Shown: positions 9,174 through 17,542 of the stretch, piece after piece
Layout: each line of letters starts with the position of its first letter
How positions within the stretch are numbered: position 1 is the stretch's first letter
Assembly: GCA_017883405.1 (NCBI GenBank)
Contig: JADGNO010000244.1
Coordinates: 1-62,779, forward strand
DNA length: 62,779 nucleotides
Direction of reading: 5' to 3'
Origin: Occallatibacter sp.
GTDB lineage: Bacteria > Acidobacteriota > Terriglobia > Terriglobales > Acidobacteriaceae
Position numbers and translations under genes: made by a program
Notes under the pieces: generated by a model
What the model was told of the DNA's origin: nothing
What the model saw: only the letters and a program-made list of their open reading frames with translations
Databases searched by the model: none

Positions 9174-10349
9174 CTATTCAGCATAGCGGTAGCTCCTGGG
9201 ACCGAAGTGCTTGCGCACCATCGCGACGCGGCCCATGATGATGTACGCGGCAAGCAGGATGGCGGAACATACGATCCAGCGCAGCAACCCCTCACCCATA
9301 AAGCGCCACAGCGCCGTGACGAACAAATCAAGCAGCGTGAAGGGCAAGACAAACTTCCATGCAAAGTTCATCAACTGGTCTTGACGGAGGCGAGGCAGGG
9401 TTCCACGCATCCAGATGAAAACGAAGATCGACATCATCAACTTGGAGAAAAACCAGAACCACGAAGGCATAAAGGTAAGGAACGAGAGCGGCGCAGACCA
9501 ACCGCCGAGAAAGAGCGTAGTGCCGAGGCCGGAGATGGAGAGCATGGCGAGATATTCGCCGAGGAAGAAGAGAGCGAATTTAAAGCCGGAATACTCGGTG
9601 TGATAGCCGGCAACCAATTCTGATTCACCTTCGGGGAGATCGAATGGCGAGCGATTGGTTTCGGCCGTTGCGGCAATGGCGTACATTACAAATCCGGCCA
9701 GTCCCCACGGAGTGAAGATGTACCAGTGCGGAAAAATGCCGGTGTACTGGTTTTGTGCTTCAACAATCTTGGTGAGCGAGAGCGAGCCGGTAATCATAAC
9801 GACGGCGACGCTCGATAATAGCAACACTACTTCGTAGCTGATCATCTGGGCAACGGCGCGCATGGCTCCCAGCAGCGAATACTTGTTGCGGCTGGACCAG
9901 CCGGCCATGAAGACTGACACTTCAGTTGAAGCTCCCATGGCAAAGAAGAACAAGAGGCCCGCATCCATATCGACCAGCACCATATTGCGACCCACGGGCA
10001 ATACTGCGAAGCCCATGAAGACTGCAACGACCAAGCCGACGGGAGCGAGAAAGTGCACCGGGCCATTGGCGGTGGATGGGACAACATCTTCCTTGGTAAG
10101 GGATTTGATGGCGTCGGCGATTGGCTGCATGAAACCGAACGGGCCAACGCGGTTTGGGCCGAGGCGGTTTTGAATGCGGCCGAGGCCTTTGCGCTCAAAA
10201 ACTGTAGTGAGCGCGAAGATTGCCGGAAAAACGCAGACGATGCCGATGACGCCGAGAAGAACTGCAGCCGGCTGCTGCAATGCGAGGGGTAAAAAAGATA
10301 CAAGCCAGTGTTGAAGCAGAACGAAGATCTGGTCCGCTTTGTCGATCAT
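9174..10349 (-). CDS. nuoH: Complex I subunit H (quinone-site membrane subunit)
   Basis: NuoH lines the quinone cavity and the start of the proton path. The protein is 391 residues, longer than E. coli NuoH (325), mainly through an extended N-terminus and internal loops. Family motifs are clear: FERKGLGRIQNRLGPNRVGP near residue 50, and the acidic helix ETNRSPFDLPEGESELVAGY, which is the quinone-site loop. It starts 3 nt after the nuoI stop and ends 12 nt before nuoJ. The proximal region that contacts NuoB and NuoD is present in full, so the electron-transfer end to quinone appears functional even though NuoEFG is missing. Confidence 0.96.
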   Translation of the reverse strand: MIDKADQIFVLLQHWLVSFLPLALQQPAAVLLGVIGIVCVFPAIFALTTVFERKGLGRIQNRLGPNRVGPFGFMQPIADAIKSLTKEDVVPSTANGPVHFLAPVGLVVAVFMGFAVLPVGRNMVLVDMDAGLLFFFAMGASTEVSVFMAGWSSRNKYSLLGAMRAVAQMISYEVVLLLSSVAVVMITGSLSLTKIVEAQNQYTGIFPHWYIFTPWGLAGFVMYAIAATAETNRSPFDLPEGESELVAGYHTEYSGFKFALFFLGEYLAMLSISGLGTTLFLGGWSAPLSFLTFMPSWFWFFSKLMMSIFVFIWMRGTLPRLRQDQLMNFAWKFVLPFTLLDLFVTALWRFMGEGLLRWIVCSAILLAAYIIMGRVAMVRKHFGPRSYRYAE

Positions 10350-10352
10350 GGG

Positions 10353-10994
10353 CTAGTCCTGTCCTCCCTCGGGTTTGGCTTGCGTTGGAGAAGCAGGCGC
10401 AGCAGTTTTTGTGGCAGCATCGGCAGCAGCTTTGGCGGCGGTAGCTTGAGCGGCTTTGGCCTTGGCATCTGCCTTGGCCTTTTCCTCGGCTAGACGAGCA
10501 TCCACTTCTGAAGCTTCCGTCGGATGAATTTCGTGATAGTACTCGTTTGATTTCGCCAGTTGCTCACGATCGAGAAGGAGTCCGCCAAAACGATCGTCAG
10601 TGGCCAATTCGAATTGCGTATCCATCTTGATGGCTTCAAACGGGCAGACTTCAACGCAGATCTGGCAGCTCATGCAAACAGAAATATCGATATCGAAGCG
10701 TGTTGGGTAAAACTGCTGCTTGCCAACATAGTCAGGCTTCTTGTCCTTGCTCTTGTCGATGTAAATGCACTTGGGCGGGCACTCCTTCTCACAGATCTGG
10801 CATGCGACGCAGCGAAGGCCAGCCTCCCAGTTTTCAGTGTCATAGACAAGGAACGGAAAGACGCGCGCATTCTCGGCTGGAGCAATCCGCTCTTCGGGAT
10901 ACTCGACGGTCGTAAGCCGTTCTTTGGAGACAAAGCTGCCGGCAAAATTCTTTGCCGTCTCCGCCATGCCCTTCAGTATTCCTTCACCCAGCAA
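10353..10994 (-). CDS. nuoI: Complex I subunit I, 2x[4Fe-4S] protein
   Basis: NuoI carries the two [4Fe-4S] clusters that pass electrons to NuoB. Both cluster motifs are intact: Cys62, 65, 68 and 72 (CVACQICEKECP) and Cys107, 110, 113 and 117 (CMSCQICVEVCP). The 213-residue protein ends in a low-complexity Ala/Lys/Pro tail from about residue 170 that the usual 160-180-residue NuoI lacks. It lies 51 nt downstream of nuoD, exactly where nuoE, nuoF and nuoG would stand in a 14-gene operon, so the three NADH-module genes are cleanly absent. With no NuoEFG, NuoI and NuoB would receive electrons directly from another donor, plausibly ferredoxin. Confidence 0.95.
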   Translation of the reverse strand: MLGEGILKGMAETAKNFAGSFVSKERLTTVEYPEERIAPAENARVFPFLVYDTENWEAGLRCVACQICEKECPPKCIYIDKSKDKKPDYVGKQQFYPTRFDIDISVCMSCQICVEVCPFEAIKMDTQFELATDDRFGGLLLDREQLAKSNEYYHEIHPTEASEVDARLAEEKAKADAKAKAAQATAAKAAADAATKTAAPASPTQAKPEGGQD

Positions 10995-11045
10995 TGCAAA
11001 ATCCTCCGAAAAGCAGCTGTTAGGTATTAGATTTCAACTTCAAAC

Positions 11046-12218
11046 CTATCTGTCCACTTCTCCCAGAACAATATCCACACTTCCAAAGATCACGACTACG
11101 TCTGCGACGCTTTCGCCCAGACACATGTCTTCAAGGACCGTGAGGTTAATCAAACTTGGCGGCCGCACACGATAGCGATAAGGATTCGGCGTGCCGTCGC
11201 TGATGAGATAGAAACCGAGTTCGCCCTTCGGCGCTTCAATGCGTCCGTAAGCCTCGCCCGGCTTGGGACGGAAGCCACGAATCTTTGACTTCGGATCCAT
11301 AATCGGTCCGGCAGGAATGTCCTTGAGCGCTTGTTCCAGGATGGTGACCGATTCGCGCATTTCAAGCACGCGCACCATGTAGCGGTCATAGACATCGCCA
11401 TGATCGCCAAGCGGCACGCGGAATTTGAAGCGATCATAGATGCCGTAATGGTCGACCTTGCGAATATCGTAATCGACACCCGACGCGCGCAGCATGGGTC
11501 CGCTGATACCGGCATTGATCGCTAGTTCGGGCTTTAACTTGCCGATGCCCTGGCAGCGGGCCATCAAAATTTCATTCGTGCTGAGCAATGCTTCAAACTC
11601 GTCAATAAATCCCGGCAGACCCGCGACAATCTTGCGCGCTTCATCCAGCAACGCCGCCGATATATCGACACGGCAGCCGCCAAAGCGCATGTAGTTGCAC
11701 ATCATGCGCGAGCCGGTTAGCTGCTCGAAAAGATCGAGGATTTTCTCGCGCTCACGAAATGCGTACATCAGCGGAGTGCCGCTGGCGCCCATCTCCTGAG
11801 TGAGGAAGCCGATGGTGGAAGCGTGATTCTGAATGCGTGTAAGTTCAGCAAGGATAACGCGAAGGTACTCTGCGCGTTCAGGGACTTGCTGGCCGACGAG
11901 CGTTTCAACCGCCAGCGCGTAGGCCCAGTTGTTGGTGAGCGAGCAAAAATAATCGAGCCGGTCGGTGTAAGGCATCGACGCCAGATACGATGCGCCTTCG
12001 GCAATCTTTTCGTGATTGCGATGCAGATAGCCGAAGACGGGCTTCAAGCGAATTACGCGTTCACCGTCGAGAGCGACGTCCATGCGAAACACGCCGTGCG
12101 TAGACGGATGATGGGGACCCATGGCCACTTCAAGCAATTCGCCTTCGCCGTCGGGCTCAATGATGGGCGGGCGGTTCCAACCTTCAACACGATCTGGATG
12201 TGCGATAGAAGGAGTCAT
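11046..12218 (-). CDS. nuoD: Complex I subunit D (49-kDa type)
   Basis: NuoD is the [NiFe]-hydrogenase-like large subunit that forms the quinone-reduction site with NuoB. The 390-residue protein shows the N-terminal [13 protein letters not shown] with the quinone-site histidines, [14 protein letters not shown] with the tyrosine, and the typical end [17 protein letters not shown]. It is a separate gene, not fused to nuoC. It overlaps nuoC by 4 nt, and the gap to nuoI is only 51 nt. Confidence 0.97.
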   Translation of the reverse strand: MTPSIAHPDRVEGWNRPPIIEPDGEGELLEVAMGPHHPSTHGVFRMDVALDGERVIRLKPVFGYLHRNHEKIAEGASYLASMPYTDRLDYFCSLTNNWAYALAVETLVGQQVPERAEYLRVILAELTRIQNHASTIGFLTQEMGASGTPLMYAFREREKILDLFEQLTGSRMMCNYMRFGGCRVDISAALLDEARKIVAGLPGFIDEFEALLSTNEILMARCQGIGKLKPELAINAGISGPMLRASGVDYDIRKVDHYGIYDRFKFRVPLGDHGDVYDRYMVRVLEMRESVTILEQALKDIPAGPIMDPKSKIRGFRPKPGEAYGRIEAPKGELGFYLISDGTPNPYRYRVRPPSLINLTVLEDMCLGESVADVVVIFGSVDIVLGEVDR

Positions 12219-12898
12219 CGGGCTTCCGCTCCTTCCTGAATCGCGGCTTTCTCAGCAGCCGCATGCTGTTTGGCGCGCTCAAGCACCTGATCATGCGCGG
12301 TTGGCTCGTACTCGAAATCGTCGGGCTCAACGTAGTCTTTGCGCATTGGGTGGTCTTTGAACTCGTCCCACATCAGCAGGCGGCGCAGATCGGGATGCCC
12401 GGTAAAGACCACGCCGTACAGATCGAAAACTTCGCGCTCTTGTAATTCTGCGCCACGCCAAATGGGCGTGAGCGATGGCATCTCAACCTGGTCAGTGCGG
12501 TTTGCCGTCCGCATGCGAATGATGACTGGACCATGCTTTTTGGCGACCGAGAAAAGATGATAGACAGTCTCAAGATAACCGGGCTCGACCCGCTTGCGCG
12601 TCTCGTCTACTGTTTCCTCTACTTGCTGCTCGACTCCATCGACGGTCTTGGTAACGGTGCGCGTTACTTTTACTTTTTCGCTGATTTCCTTGTCGAGATA
12701 ATCGACGCCGGTGACGTTGGAGAGGTAATCGAGAGCCAGTTCCGAGTCGTCGCGCAGAAACTGCGCTACCTGGAGCGCATGGCTGTGAGCGATCAGCAGC
12801 GAGTGCTGACCGCTCACACTGGGATTTGAAACGATCTCGACTCCAGCGCCGGGCACGGCCACTTCAATCGCCGCCTTAATCTCTTCCACGGTCTTCAT
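12215..12898 (-). CDS. nuoC: Complex I subunit C (30-kDa type) with a charged insertion
   Basis: NuoC is a hydrophilic subunit of the connecting module. The family signature [19 protein letters not shown] followed by [18 protein letters not shown] is intact. I chose ATG 12898, giving 227 residues, since it overlaps the nuoB stop as TGATG; the longer open frame would run into nuoB. Between the VTGVDYLD strand and [11 protein letters not shown] there is a charged, Thr/Val/Glu-rich stretch of roughly 35 residues (about 62-97) that standard NuoC proteins lack. The C-terminus also has an Ala/Glu-rich helical tail. These additions could alter contacts on the side where NuoEFG would dock, but that is conjecture. 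Confidence 0.94.
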   Translation of the reverse strand: MKTVEEIKAAIEVAVPGAGVEIVSNPSVSGQHSLLIAHSHALQVAQFLRDDSELALDYLSNVTGVDYLDKEISEKVKVTRTVTKTVDGVEQQVEETVDETRKRVEPGYLETVYHLFSVAKKHGPVIIRMRTANRTDQVEMPSLTPIWRGAELQEREVFDLYGVVFTGHPDLRRLLMWDEFKDHPMRKDYVEPDDFEYEPTAHDQVLERAKQHAAAEKAAIQEGAEAR

Positions 12899-13512
12899 CA
12901 GCGGATTACCACCGGAATCGGCCAAACGCCTGGATTGGATGTTGGTTCAAGATCGTGTGCGCCTTGCTCAGGAACTGGAAACTCGCCCTGCGCTTCAGGA
13001 TTGAGGTGGCGCGGACGCTCCTCGCCAGTGAGGGGCTGGCCGTCAATCTTCTTCTGCAACGTCATGAAAGCCTGGATCAACGCCTCAGGCCGCGGCGGGC
13101 AACCAGGAATGTGCACGTCGACCGGAATGTAGCGATCGATGCCCTTGAGAACGTTGTAACCCTGCTTGAATGGTCCGCCGGAAATGGCGCAAGCACCCAT
13201 GGCGATTACATAGCGGGGCTCGGCCATCTGGTTGTACAGCCGGACCACCTGGGGAGCCATCTTCTTGGTCACCGTGCCGGAGATAATCATCAGGTCGGCC
13301 TGGCGCGGAGAAGGACGAAACACTTCAGCGCCGAAGCGAGCCAAATCGTAGCGCGCCATCGTAGTGGCGATCATTTCAATGGCGCAACAGGCCAGGCCAA
13401 ACTGCATGGGCCACACCGAGTTTTTGCGGCCCCAGTTATACAGCTCTTCGATGGTCGTGACGAAGACGCCCTGCTTGCCCAGTTCGATCTTCAATTGTTG
13501 ATCAACTGCCAT
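12898..13512 (-). CDS. nuoB: Complex I subunit B, N2-cluster protein
   Basis: NuoB holds the terminal [4Fe-4S] cluster N2 that reduces quinone. All four ligands are present: tandem Cys42-Cys43 in LACCAIEM, Cys108 in GACAISGG, and Cys138 in PGCPPRPE. The 204-residue protein is normal in length, with a short extension after the core. It follows nuoA by 69 nt and shares one base with nuoC (TGATG). Confidence 0.97.
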   Translation of the reverse strand: MAVDQQLKIELGKQGVFVTTIEELYNWGRKNSVWPMQFGLACCAIEMIATTMARYDLARFGAEVFRPSPRQADLMIISGTVTKKMAPQVVRLYNQMAEPRYVIAMGACAISGGPFKQGYNVLKGIDRYIPVDVHIPGCPPRPEALIQAFMTLQKKIDGQPLTGEERPRHLNPEAQGEFPVPEQGAHDLEPTSNPGVWPIPVVIR

Positions 13513-13581
13513 CGGTCACACTGCTCCTTGGGTTCTTCCTGCCCTGATTTACTATGCCAGTTCGAAAAAATCACTTTGCCA

Positions 13582-13953
13582 TTATGCCCAGGTAAGAACA
13601 CCTTTGGCCCAGGCCCACGCCAGTCCTTCAATCAGCATCAACACAAAAATCAGCATGGATACGCAAGCCGCTACTCCCAAGCCGGTAAAGGCTACCGCGA
13701 AGGGCAGCAGGAAGACGGCTTCAACATCAAAAATGAGAAAAATAATGGCGTACAAGTAGTAGGCCGACCGGAACTGTACCCAAGCATCGCCCTTTGAAAC
13801 CAGGCCGCACTCATAGATGGCATTCTTGATTGGATTCGGTTTGGCGGGCGAGAAAACCTTTGCCCAGAGCCACGCCATTCCAAGAGGAGCCAGCCCAAAG
13901 CCCAGCGCCGCCAGAAATAAGACCGCCAGTGAAAAATAGGGATTTGATGCCAT
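13582..13953 (-). CDS. nuoA: Complex I subunit A; first gene of the operon
   Basis: NuoA is a small membrane subunit of 123 residues with three helices. It has the family motifs YECG in the first cytoplasmic loop and IIFLIFDVEAVFLLP in helix 2. It is the first gene of the nuo operon: the 227 nt upstream contain no gene and carry a perfect 12-bp inverted repeat at 14047-14078. AAGGAGAAGG precedes the ATG at a rather long distance. Confidence 0.95.
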   Translation of the reverse strand: MASNPYFSLAVLFLAALGFGLAPLGMAWLWAKVFSPAKPNPIKNAIYECGLVSKGDAWVQFRSAYYLYAIIFLIFDVEAVFLLPFAVAFTGLGVAACVSMLIFVLMLIEGLAWAWAKGVLTWA

Positions 13954-14046
13954 TTTAGAAACGGAATCCTTCTCCTTTAACGTACCAGTTTTGGGGTAGT
14001 TTTGGCGAAGATGTTGGCCCCTTCAAACGCTGTTCAAGTGAGGTTT

Positions 14047-14078
14047 CCAACGGTTCATCCCACGCTATGAACCGTTGG
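14047..14078. repeat. Perfect 12-bp inverted repeat upstream of nuoA
   Basis: CCAACGGTTCAT at 14047-14058 pairs exactly with ATGAACCGTTGG at 14067-14078, leaving an 8-nt loop. It lies about 95-125 nt upstream of the nuoA start and about 100 nt downstream of the small Zn-ribbon-like gene on the same strand. No U-tract follows on either strand, so it is not a classical terminator. It could be an operator or leader hairpin of the nuo operon, a Rho-linked 3' hairpin, or a member of a dispersed palindromic repeat family. The remainder of 13954-14180 shows no gene. Confidence 0.6.
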
Positions 14079-14180
14079 CTGGTTACAGGGGCTTGAGGCT
14101 GGGATAAATGGAGATTTGCCGCTCCGGCCGTTTTGTGCGGCGGGCCAGGTGCCGATTGGCCGGGGGCTCTCAGAAACTTT

Positions 14181-14363
14181 CTATCTTTTGTGCTCTTCTG
14201 CCAGATGGAGCCTGAACTGATCGGCGAACCAAACGAGATTTTCTTTAGAAGAAGTAATCCATCGCTGGTGTAGGGCCATTTCTTTTCCGCAGGTTGAGCA
14301 TATCCCTGTCGCCGGGTAATCGTCCATATCGTGGATGATGGTCAACTCCGGCTTCTTTGCCAT
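14181..14363 (-). CDS. Small CxxC/HxxxxH putative zinc-binding protein
   Basis: The likely product is 60 residues, starting at ATG 14363 (MAKKPELTIIHDMDDYPATG). The frame stays open to 14498 and longer starts are possible, but none has a convincing ribosome site. It has CSTCGKEM in the middle and LHLAEEHKR at the end, so a Cys2-His2 zinc site of the form CxxC...HxxxxH is plausible. The protein is otherwise hydrophilic, with no membrane segment. I do not recognise a named family. It stands alone between the nuo operon and the phosphoesterase gene. The function is unknown; a small nucleic-acid-binding or redox-sensitive role would be a guess. Confidence 0.55.
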   Translation of the reverse strand: MAKKPELTIIHDMDDYPATGICSTCGKEMALHQRWITSSKENLVWFADQFRLHLAEEHKR

Positions 14364-14501
14364 AGGCAAAGTGTACGCATCCACAAGCCGCTGACTGAGC
14401 CATATTGCACTCATGTGCGATTCAGCGGATCTGTTTGTATCGTCAGTAACTCGGAGGCCACTCAATATTGGACAACTTTTTGGGGGGGGTGAACGCAACC
14501 C

Positions 14502-17324
14502 CTAGTCGTCGTCGTCCTTGACCGTCTTTTTGGGACGCGTGGAGAGCATCGCCGGAACCGGCCTTTTCCCCATCGCGTCCTTCCAAAGAATCACGTTGAG
14601 TTTTTCAGTGGGCTGGCTGTCCTCGTGGGTAAAGTCCATCTTCGAGCTTTCGCGGGCGCCAACTGCGTTTCTGGTGTTCGCCGTGTAGATCAGTCCGTTA
14701 TCGCGGTTGGAGTAGTCGGCCGAGTAAGGCGCCTGGTCGCCAGGGCCGGTGAACAGGCTGGAGATGACCGAGCAGAACGCGTCGTCGTTGTTCATTGGCG
14801 GCAGGCCGAGGGCAACTTCCATGGTGCGGACCATGCTGACCGTGGAGTAGAAGCGGCTGTCGACATACGGGCCACCATCGGTGGCGCGCGGCGAATACTT
14901 GCTGACCACAAAGGCAATGCTCCGGTGCGCGTCGACGTGGTCGCCACCGTTCTGCGCGTCGTCTTCAAGGATGAAGAAGGCGGTGTCGTCCCAATAGGGC
15001 GAGTGGGAGATAGCCTCAATGGCACGGCCAACAGCCAGGTCATTGTCAGCGACGGAGGCCTTTGGTGTCGGGCTGCCCGGAGTTGTTCCGGCGGTGTGGT
15101 CGTTGCCGAAGCGCAACTGCATAAAGCTCGGCATGTTGTCCTGGCCGCGTTCGCGTTCGGCAATCCAGCCCTTCAAGTGACGCTCGAAGATTGCGAACCT
15201 AACCTGATCAGGAACAAGAAGATTAAAGTCGGGGTACTCGGGAGCGAAATGGCCGACAAGCTCGGGCTTGGTTGGTGTGTTGGAGGCGATGAGCGGAATG
15301 GCCCACGGCCATTTGTTAACGCCGCCGCCCCACTCCGCGGGAATTGGCTCGCCGGGCTTGATCGCCGGATGATTGCATGTTGAACCCTCGAGCACCGGGC
15401 CCTGCTGCGGGTCGGCGGTCCTTTTTGCGTCGCAGAACTTGGTGGAGATGAACTCGCCGAAATGGATGTAAGTCTTGTTGTGTGCGGCGAGATTGCCCCA
15501 GAGGTAGCCACTGTGCGGCTCGTTCACGTCTGGGATTTTTTGCAGCAGCGGGTAGCCGTCAGCGACGACGCCCTCAAAGTCATAGCCGCGCTGACTGCCG
15601 CGATAGTTCTGCTGCCAGGTCTTCTCAAGATAATCGGTCCCGATGGCGGCATTGGACCAGACGTGGCCATCGCCTGAGACTTCGCCGGAATCAAAGAAGT
15701 TGTCGAGCACGCCGAACTGCAGCGCCAGCTTGTGCAGGTTGGGAGTGGTGGATTGGCCGTACATGGTCAGACTTGGATCGCCGTTGCCGACGGGCATTCC
15801 GTTGAGGCTCAAATCGCCGAGGATCTGATCGTAGGTGCGATTTTCTTTAATGATGTAGATGACGTGCTTGATGCGGTTCTGCGCGCCACCCGCATACGTG
15901 ATTGTCTCGGCAGCAGCTTTCATGCGATTGGATGCAACGACGGTCGAGGTCCACTGAGAAAGCTTGCTGGTAATTTCCGATTCGCTGATCGTGGCGAGCG
16001 AGCCATAAAGCAGTGTGGCGATGTAGGTGCGGTCGGCTTCGCGCGAAGCCGGTGCAGTTTCTACCGGATGTTGAGGGAAATTGTTTGGGCCGGTTCCCTT
16101 CCCCTTGTCTGTTGCGACGTAGAGCTTGCCGCCGAAAGCTGACATCGAAATGGGCATCCATTCGGTTGGCACAAAGCCTTCAGGCTCTACCATGCCCTCT
16201 TTGGAGGCTTTCGACGTGAGCTTGCGCGTATCGATAACGGCGACCGCATCACTGCCCATGTTCGCAACGTATAGCCGCGATCCATCGCTATTAACGGCGA
16301 GCGCTACGGGCTCTGCGCCGAAATAACTTTGACCCGGCAAGCGTGTATCGAAGTAGCCCTTGACGGCGAATTGGCCCTGACCAACACTAATCGCAGCCAC
16401 TGCGTCGCGATTGGAGAGCGCCACATACAGAGTCTTTTCGTCGGGCGAGAAGGCGAAGGCGCTGGGATGCGTACCAGGTGCGACGGGACTGGTGGGCTTA
16501 AGAAGTGTGAGTTTGCGACCGATGGTTTGCTTGGCGAGATCGAGTTCGACAATCTCAGATGAATTCCACAGCGCAACAAAAGCGCGCGAGCCGCTCTTAG
16601 GAACCGCAAGCGCGACTGGATAGGTGGACGGCACCGCGTCGCTCTCGGAGAGGTCAAAGCGCTCTCTAATTGCGCCCGTGGTGGGATCGATCAGAATCAC
16701 GTCATCAGAAAGATTCTCTGCCACCAGCAACATTTGAGACCCGGGCGTACCGACCAACGCAATTGCCGCGGGATAAGGCAACCCCTGGTCGCCTTTTCTC
16801 TCCCCGATAAGCAATGTCTTGCGCCCCGGGGGAAGTTGCTGCAGTGGCAGCGAGATGATCCGCTCAGGTGCGACGTGGCCATCTGCAAAGCTATACACGA
16901 GAATGCCGCTGCCGACGCCGTTCTTGACGCCGCCAAGCGGATTGCTAAGCGACGCGATGCTGGCATAGATGTGCTTGCCATCCCGGCTGAACGCGAGGCC
17001 GGAGTAGAGCGTTTGCTTCGATACTTTAGCCGTGGTGCGGCTGTCAGGAAAATCAGTAAGAGTGCCGGTTTTTGTGTCGAGAACGGCAAGCGACTGCTGG
17101 TAATTCGACTCGAACGTTCCATAGCCGGCATTGACGGTCACCACATAGTGATGATCGGGCGAGATGGCCATTGAAATTGGCAGGCTATTCAGCCGCTGGG
17201 GATGACCTGGGATTTCCCCGATCAACTGCTTGCTCGATGGCAAATCGATGGTTTGCGAGGAAATTGCTATGGGTATAAGAAAAAGTGCGGTGACGAAAAC
17301 TGCAAGCGGAGTCTTTCGATTCAT
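14502..17324 (-). CDS. Secreted YncE-type beta-propeller / alkaline-phosphatase-superfamily phosphoesterase
   Basis: This is a 940-residue exported two-domain protein. Residues 1-24 form a signal peptide (FVTALFLIPIAISSQ). About 45-440 is a YVTN/YncE-like beta-propeller, with repeated units such as SPDEKTLYVALSNRDAVAAI and NSDGSRLYVANMGSDAVAVI. From about 487 (HVIYIIKENRTYDQILGD) a phosphoesterase/acid-phosphatase domain of the phospholipase C superfamily begins; ENRTYD is its metal/nucleophile motif, and ILEDDAQNGGDHVDAHRS near 785 gives further metal ligands. The C-terminus is basic/acidic (KKTVKDDDD). GAGGAG lies 7 nt before the ATG. The substrate is not predictable; phosphate scavenging outside the cytoplasmic membrane is the usual guess. 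Its neighbours give no clue. Confidence 0.9.
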   Translation of the reverse strand: MNRKTPLAVFVTALFLIPIAISSQTIDLPSSKQLIGEIPGHPQRLNSLPISMAISPDHHYVVTVNAGYGTFESNYQQSLAVLDTKTGTLTDFPDSRTTAKVSKQTLYSGLAFSRDGKHIYASIASLSNPLGGVKNGVGSGILVYSFADGHVAPERIISLPLQQLPPGRKTLLIGERKGDQGLPYPAAIALVGTPGSQMLLVAENLSDDVILIDPTTGAIRERFDLSESDAVPSTYPVALAVPKSGSRAFVALWNSSEIVELDLAKQTIGRKLTLLKPTSPVAPGTHPSAFAFSPDEKTLYVALSNRDAVAAISVGQGQFAVKGYFDTRLPGQSYFGAEPVALAVNSDGSRLYVANMGSDAVAVIDTRKLTSKASKEGMVEPEGFVPTEWMPISMSAFGGKLYVATDKGKGTGPNNFPQHPVETAPASREADRTYIATLLYGSLATISESEITSKLSQWTSTVVASNRMKAAAETITYAGGAQNRIKHVIYIIKENRTYDQILGDLSLNGMPVGNGDPSLTMYGQSTTPNLHKLALQFGVLDNFFDSGEVSGDGHVWSNAAIGTDYLEKTWQQNYRGSQRGYDFEGVVADGYPLLQKIPDVNEPHSGYLWGNLAAHNKTYIHFGEFISTKFCDAKRTADPQQGPVLEGSTCNHPAIKPGEPIPAEWGGGVNKWPWAIPLIASNTPTKPELVGHFAPEYPDFNLLVPDQVRFAIFERHLKGWIAERERGQDNMPSFMQLRFGNDHTAGTTPGSPTPKASVADNDLAVGRAIEAISHSPYWDDTAFFILEDDAQNGGDHVDAHRSIAFVVSKYSPRATDGGPYVDSRFYSTVSMVRTMEVALGLPPMNNDDAFCSVISSLFTGPGDQAPYSADYSNRDNGLIYTANTRNAVGARESSKMDFTHEDSQPTEKLNVILWKDAMGKRPVPAMLSTRPKKTVKDDDD

Positions 17325-17479
17325 AACTTCTCCTCAATGTAAACATCACGTGCACTTCGAAACTGCAGCGCAAACGCGGGTCCTGTTCAAGAGAGGATTG
17401 TACATGCAAGTTATGAACGCAAATATGCAGAGCATCACGCCGGTCCAGTGACATCGTGCTGAAAGATCGCCCCTTTTGC

Positions 17480-17514
17480 TGCGCTCCCCGGTCCGTTGCA
17501 GGCCGGGGAGCGCA
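17480..17514 (-). terminator. GC-rich hairpin downstream of the glutamate dehydrogenase gene
   Basis: TGCGCTCCCCGG at 17480-17491 pairs perfectly with 17503-17514 around an 11-nt loop. It begins 29 nt after the gdhA stop on the minus strand. There is no strong U-tract, so the terminator call rests on stem stability and position. Confidence 0.55.
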
Positions 17515-17542
17515 AACTCAATTTCACCGAGATTTAACCAGG

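Noticed and set aside
8628..9623. A 331-codon open frame on the plus strand
   Set aside because: It runs antisense across nuoJ and part of nuoH and has the same charged, low-hydrophobicity composition. No ribosome site or family motif is seen.
10994..11046. Possible hidden nuoE, nuoF or nuoG remnants between nuoD and nuoI
   Set aside because: The gap is 51 nt, too small for any of these genes or a recognisable fragment.
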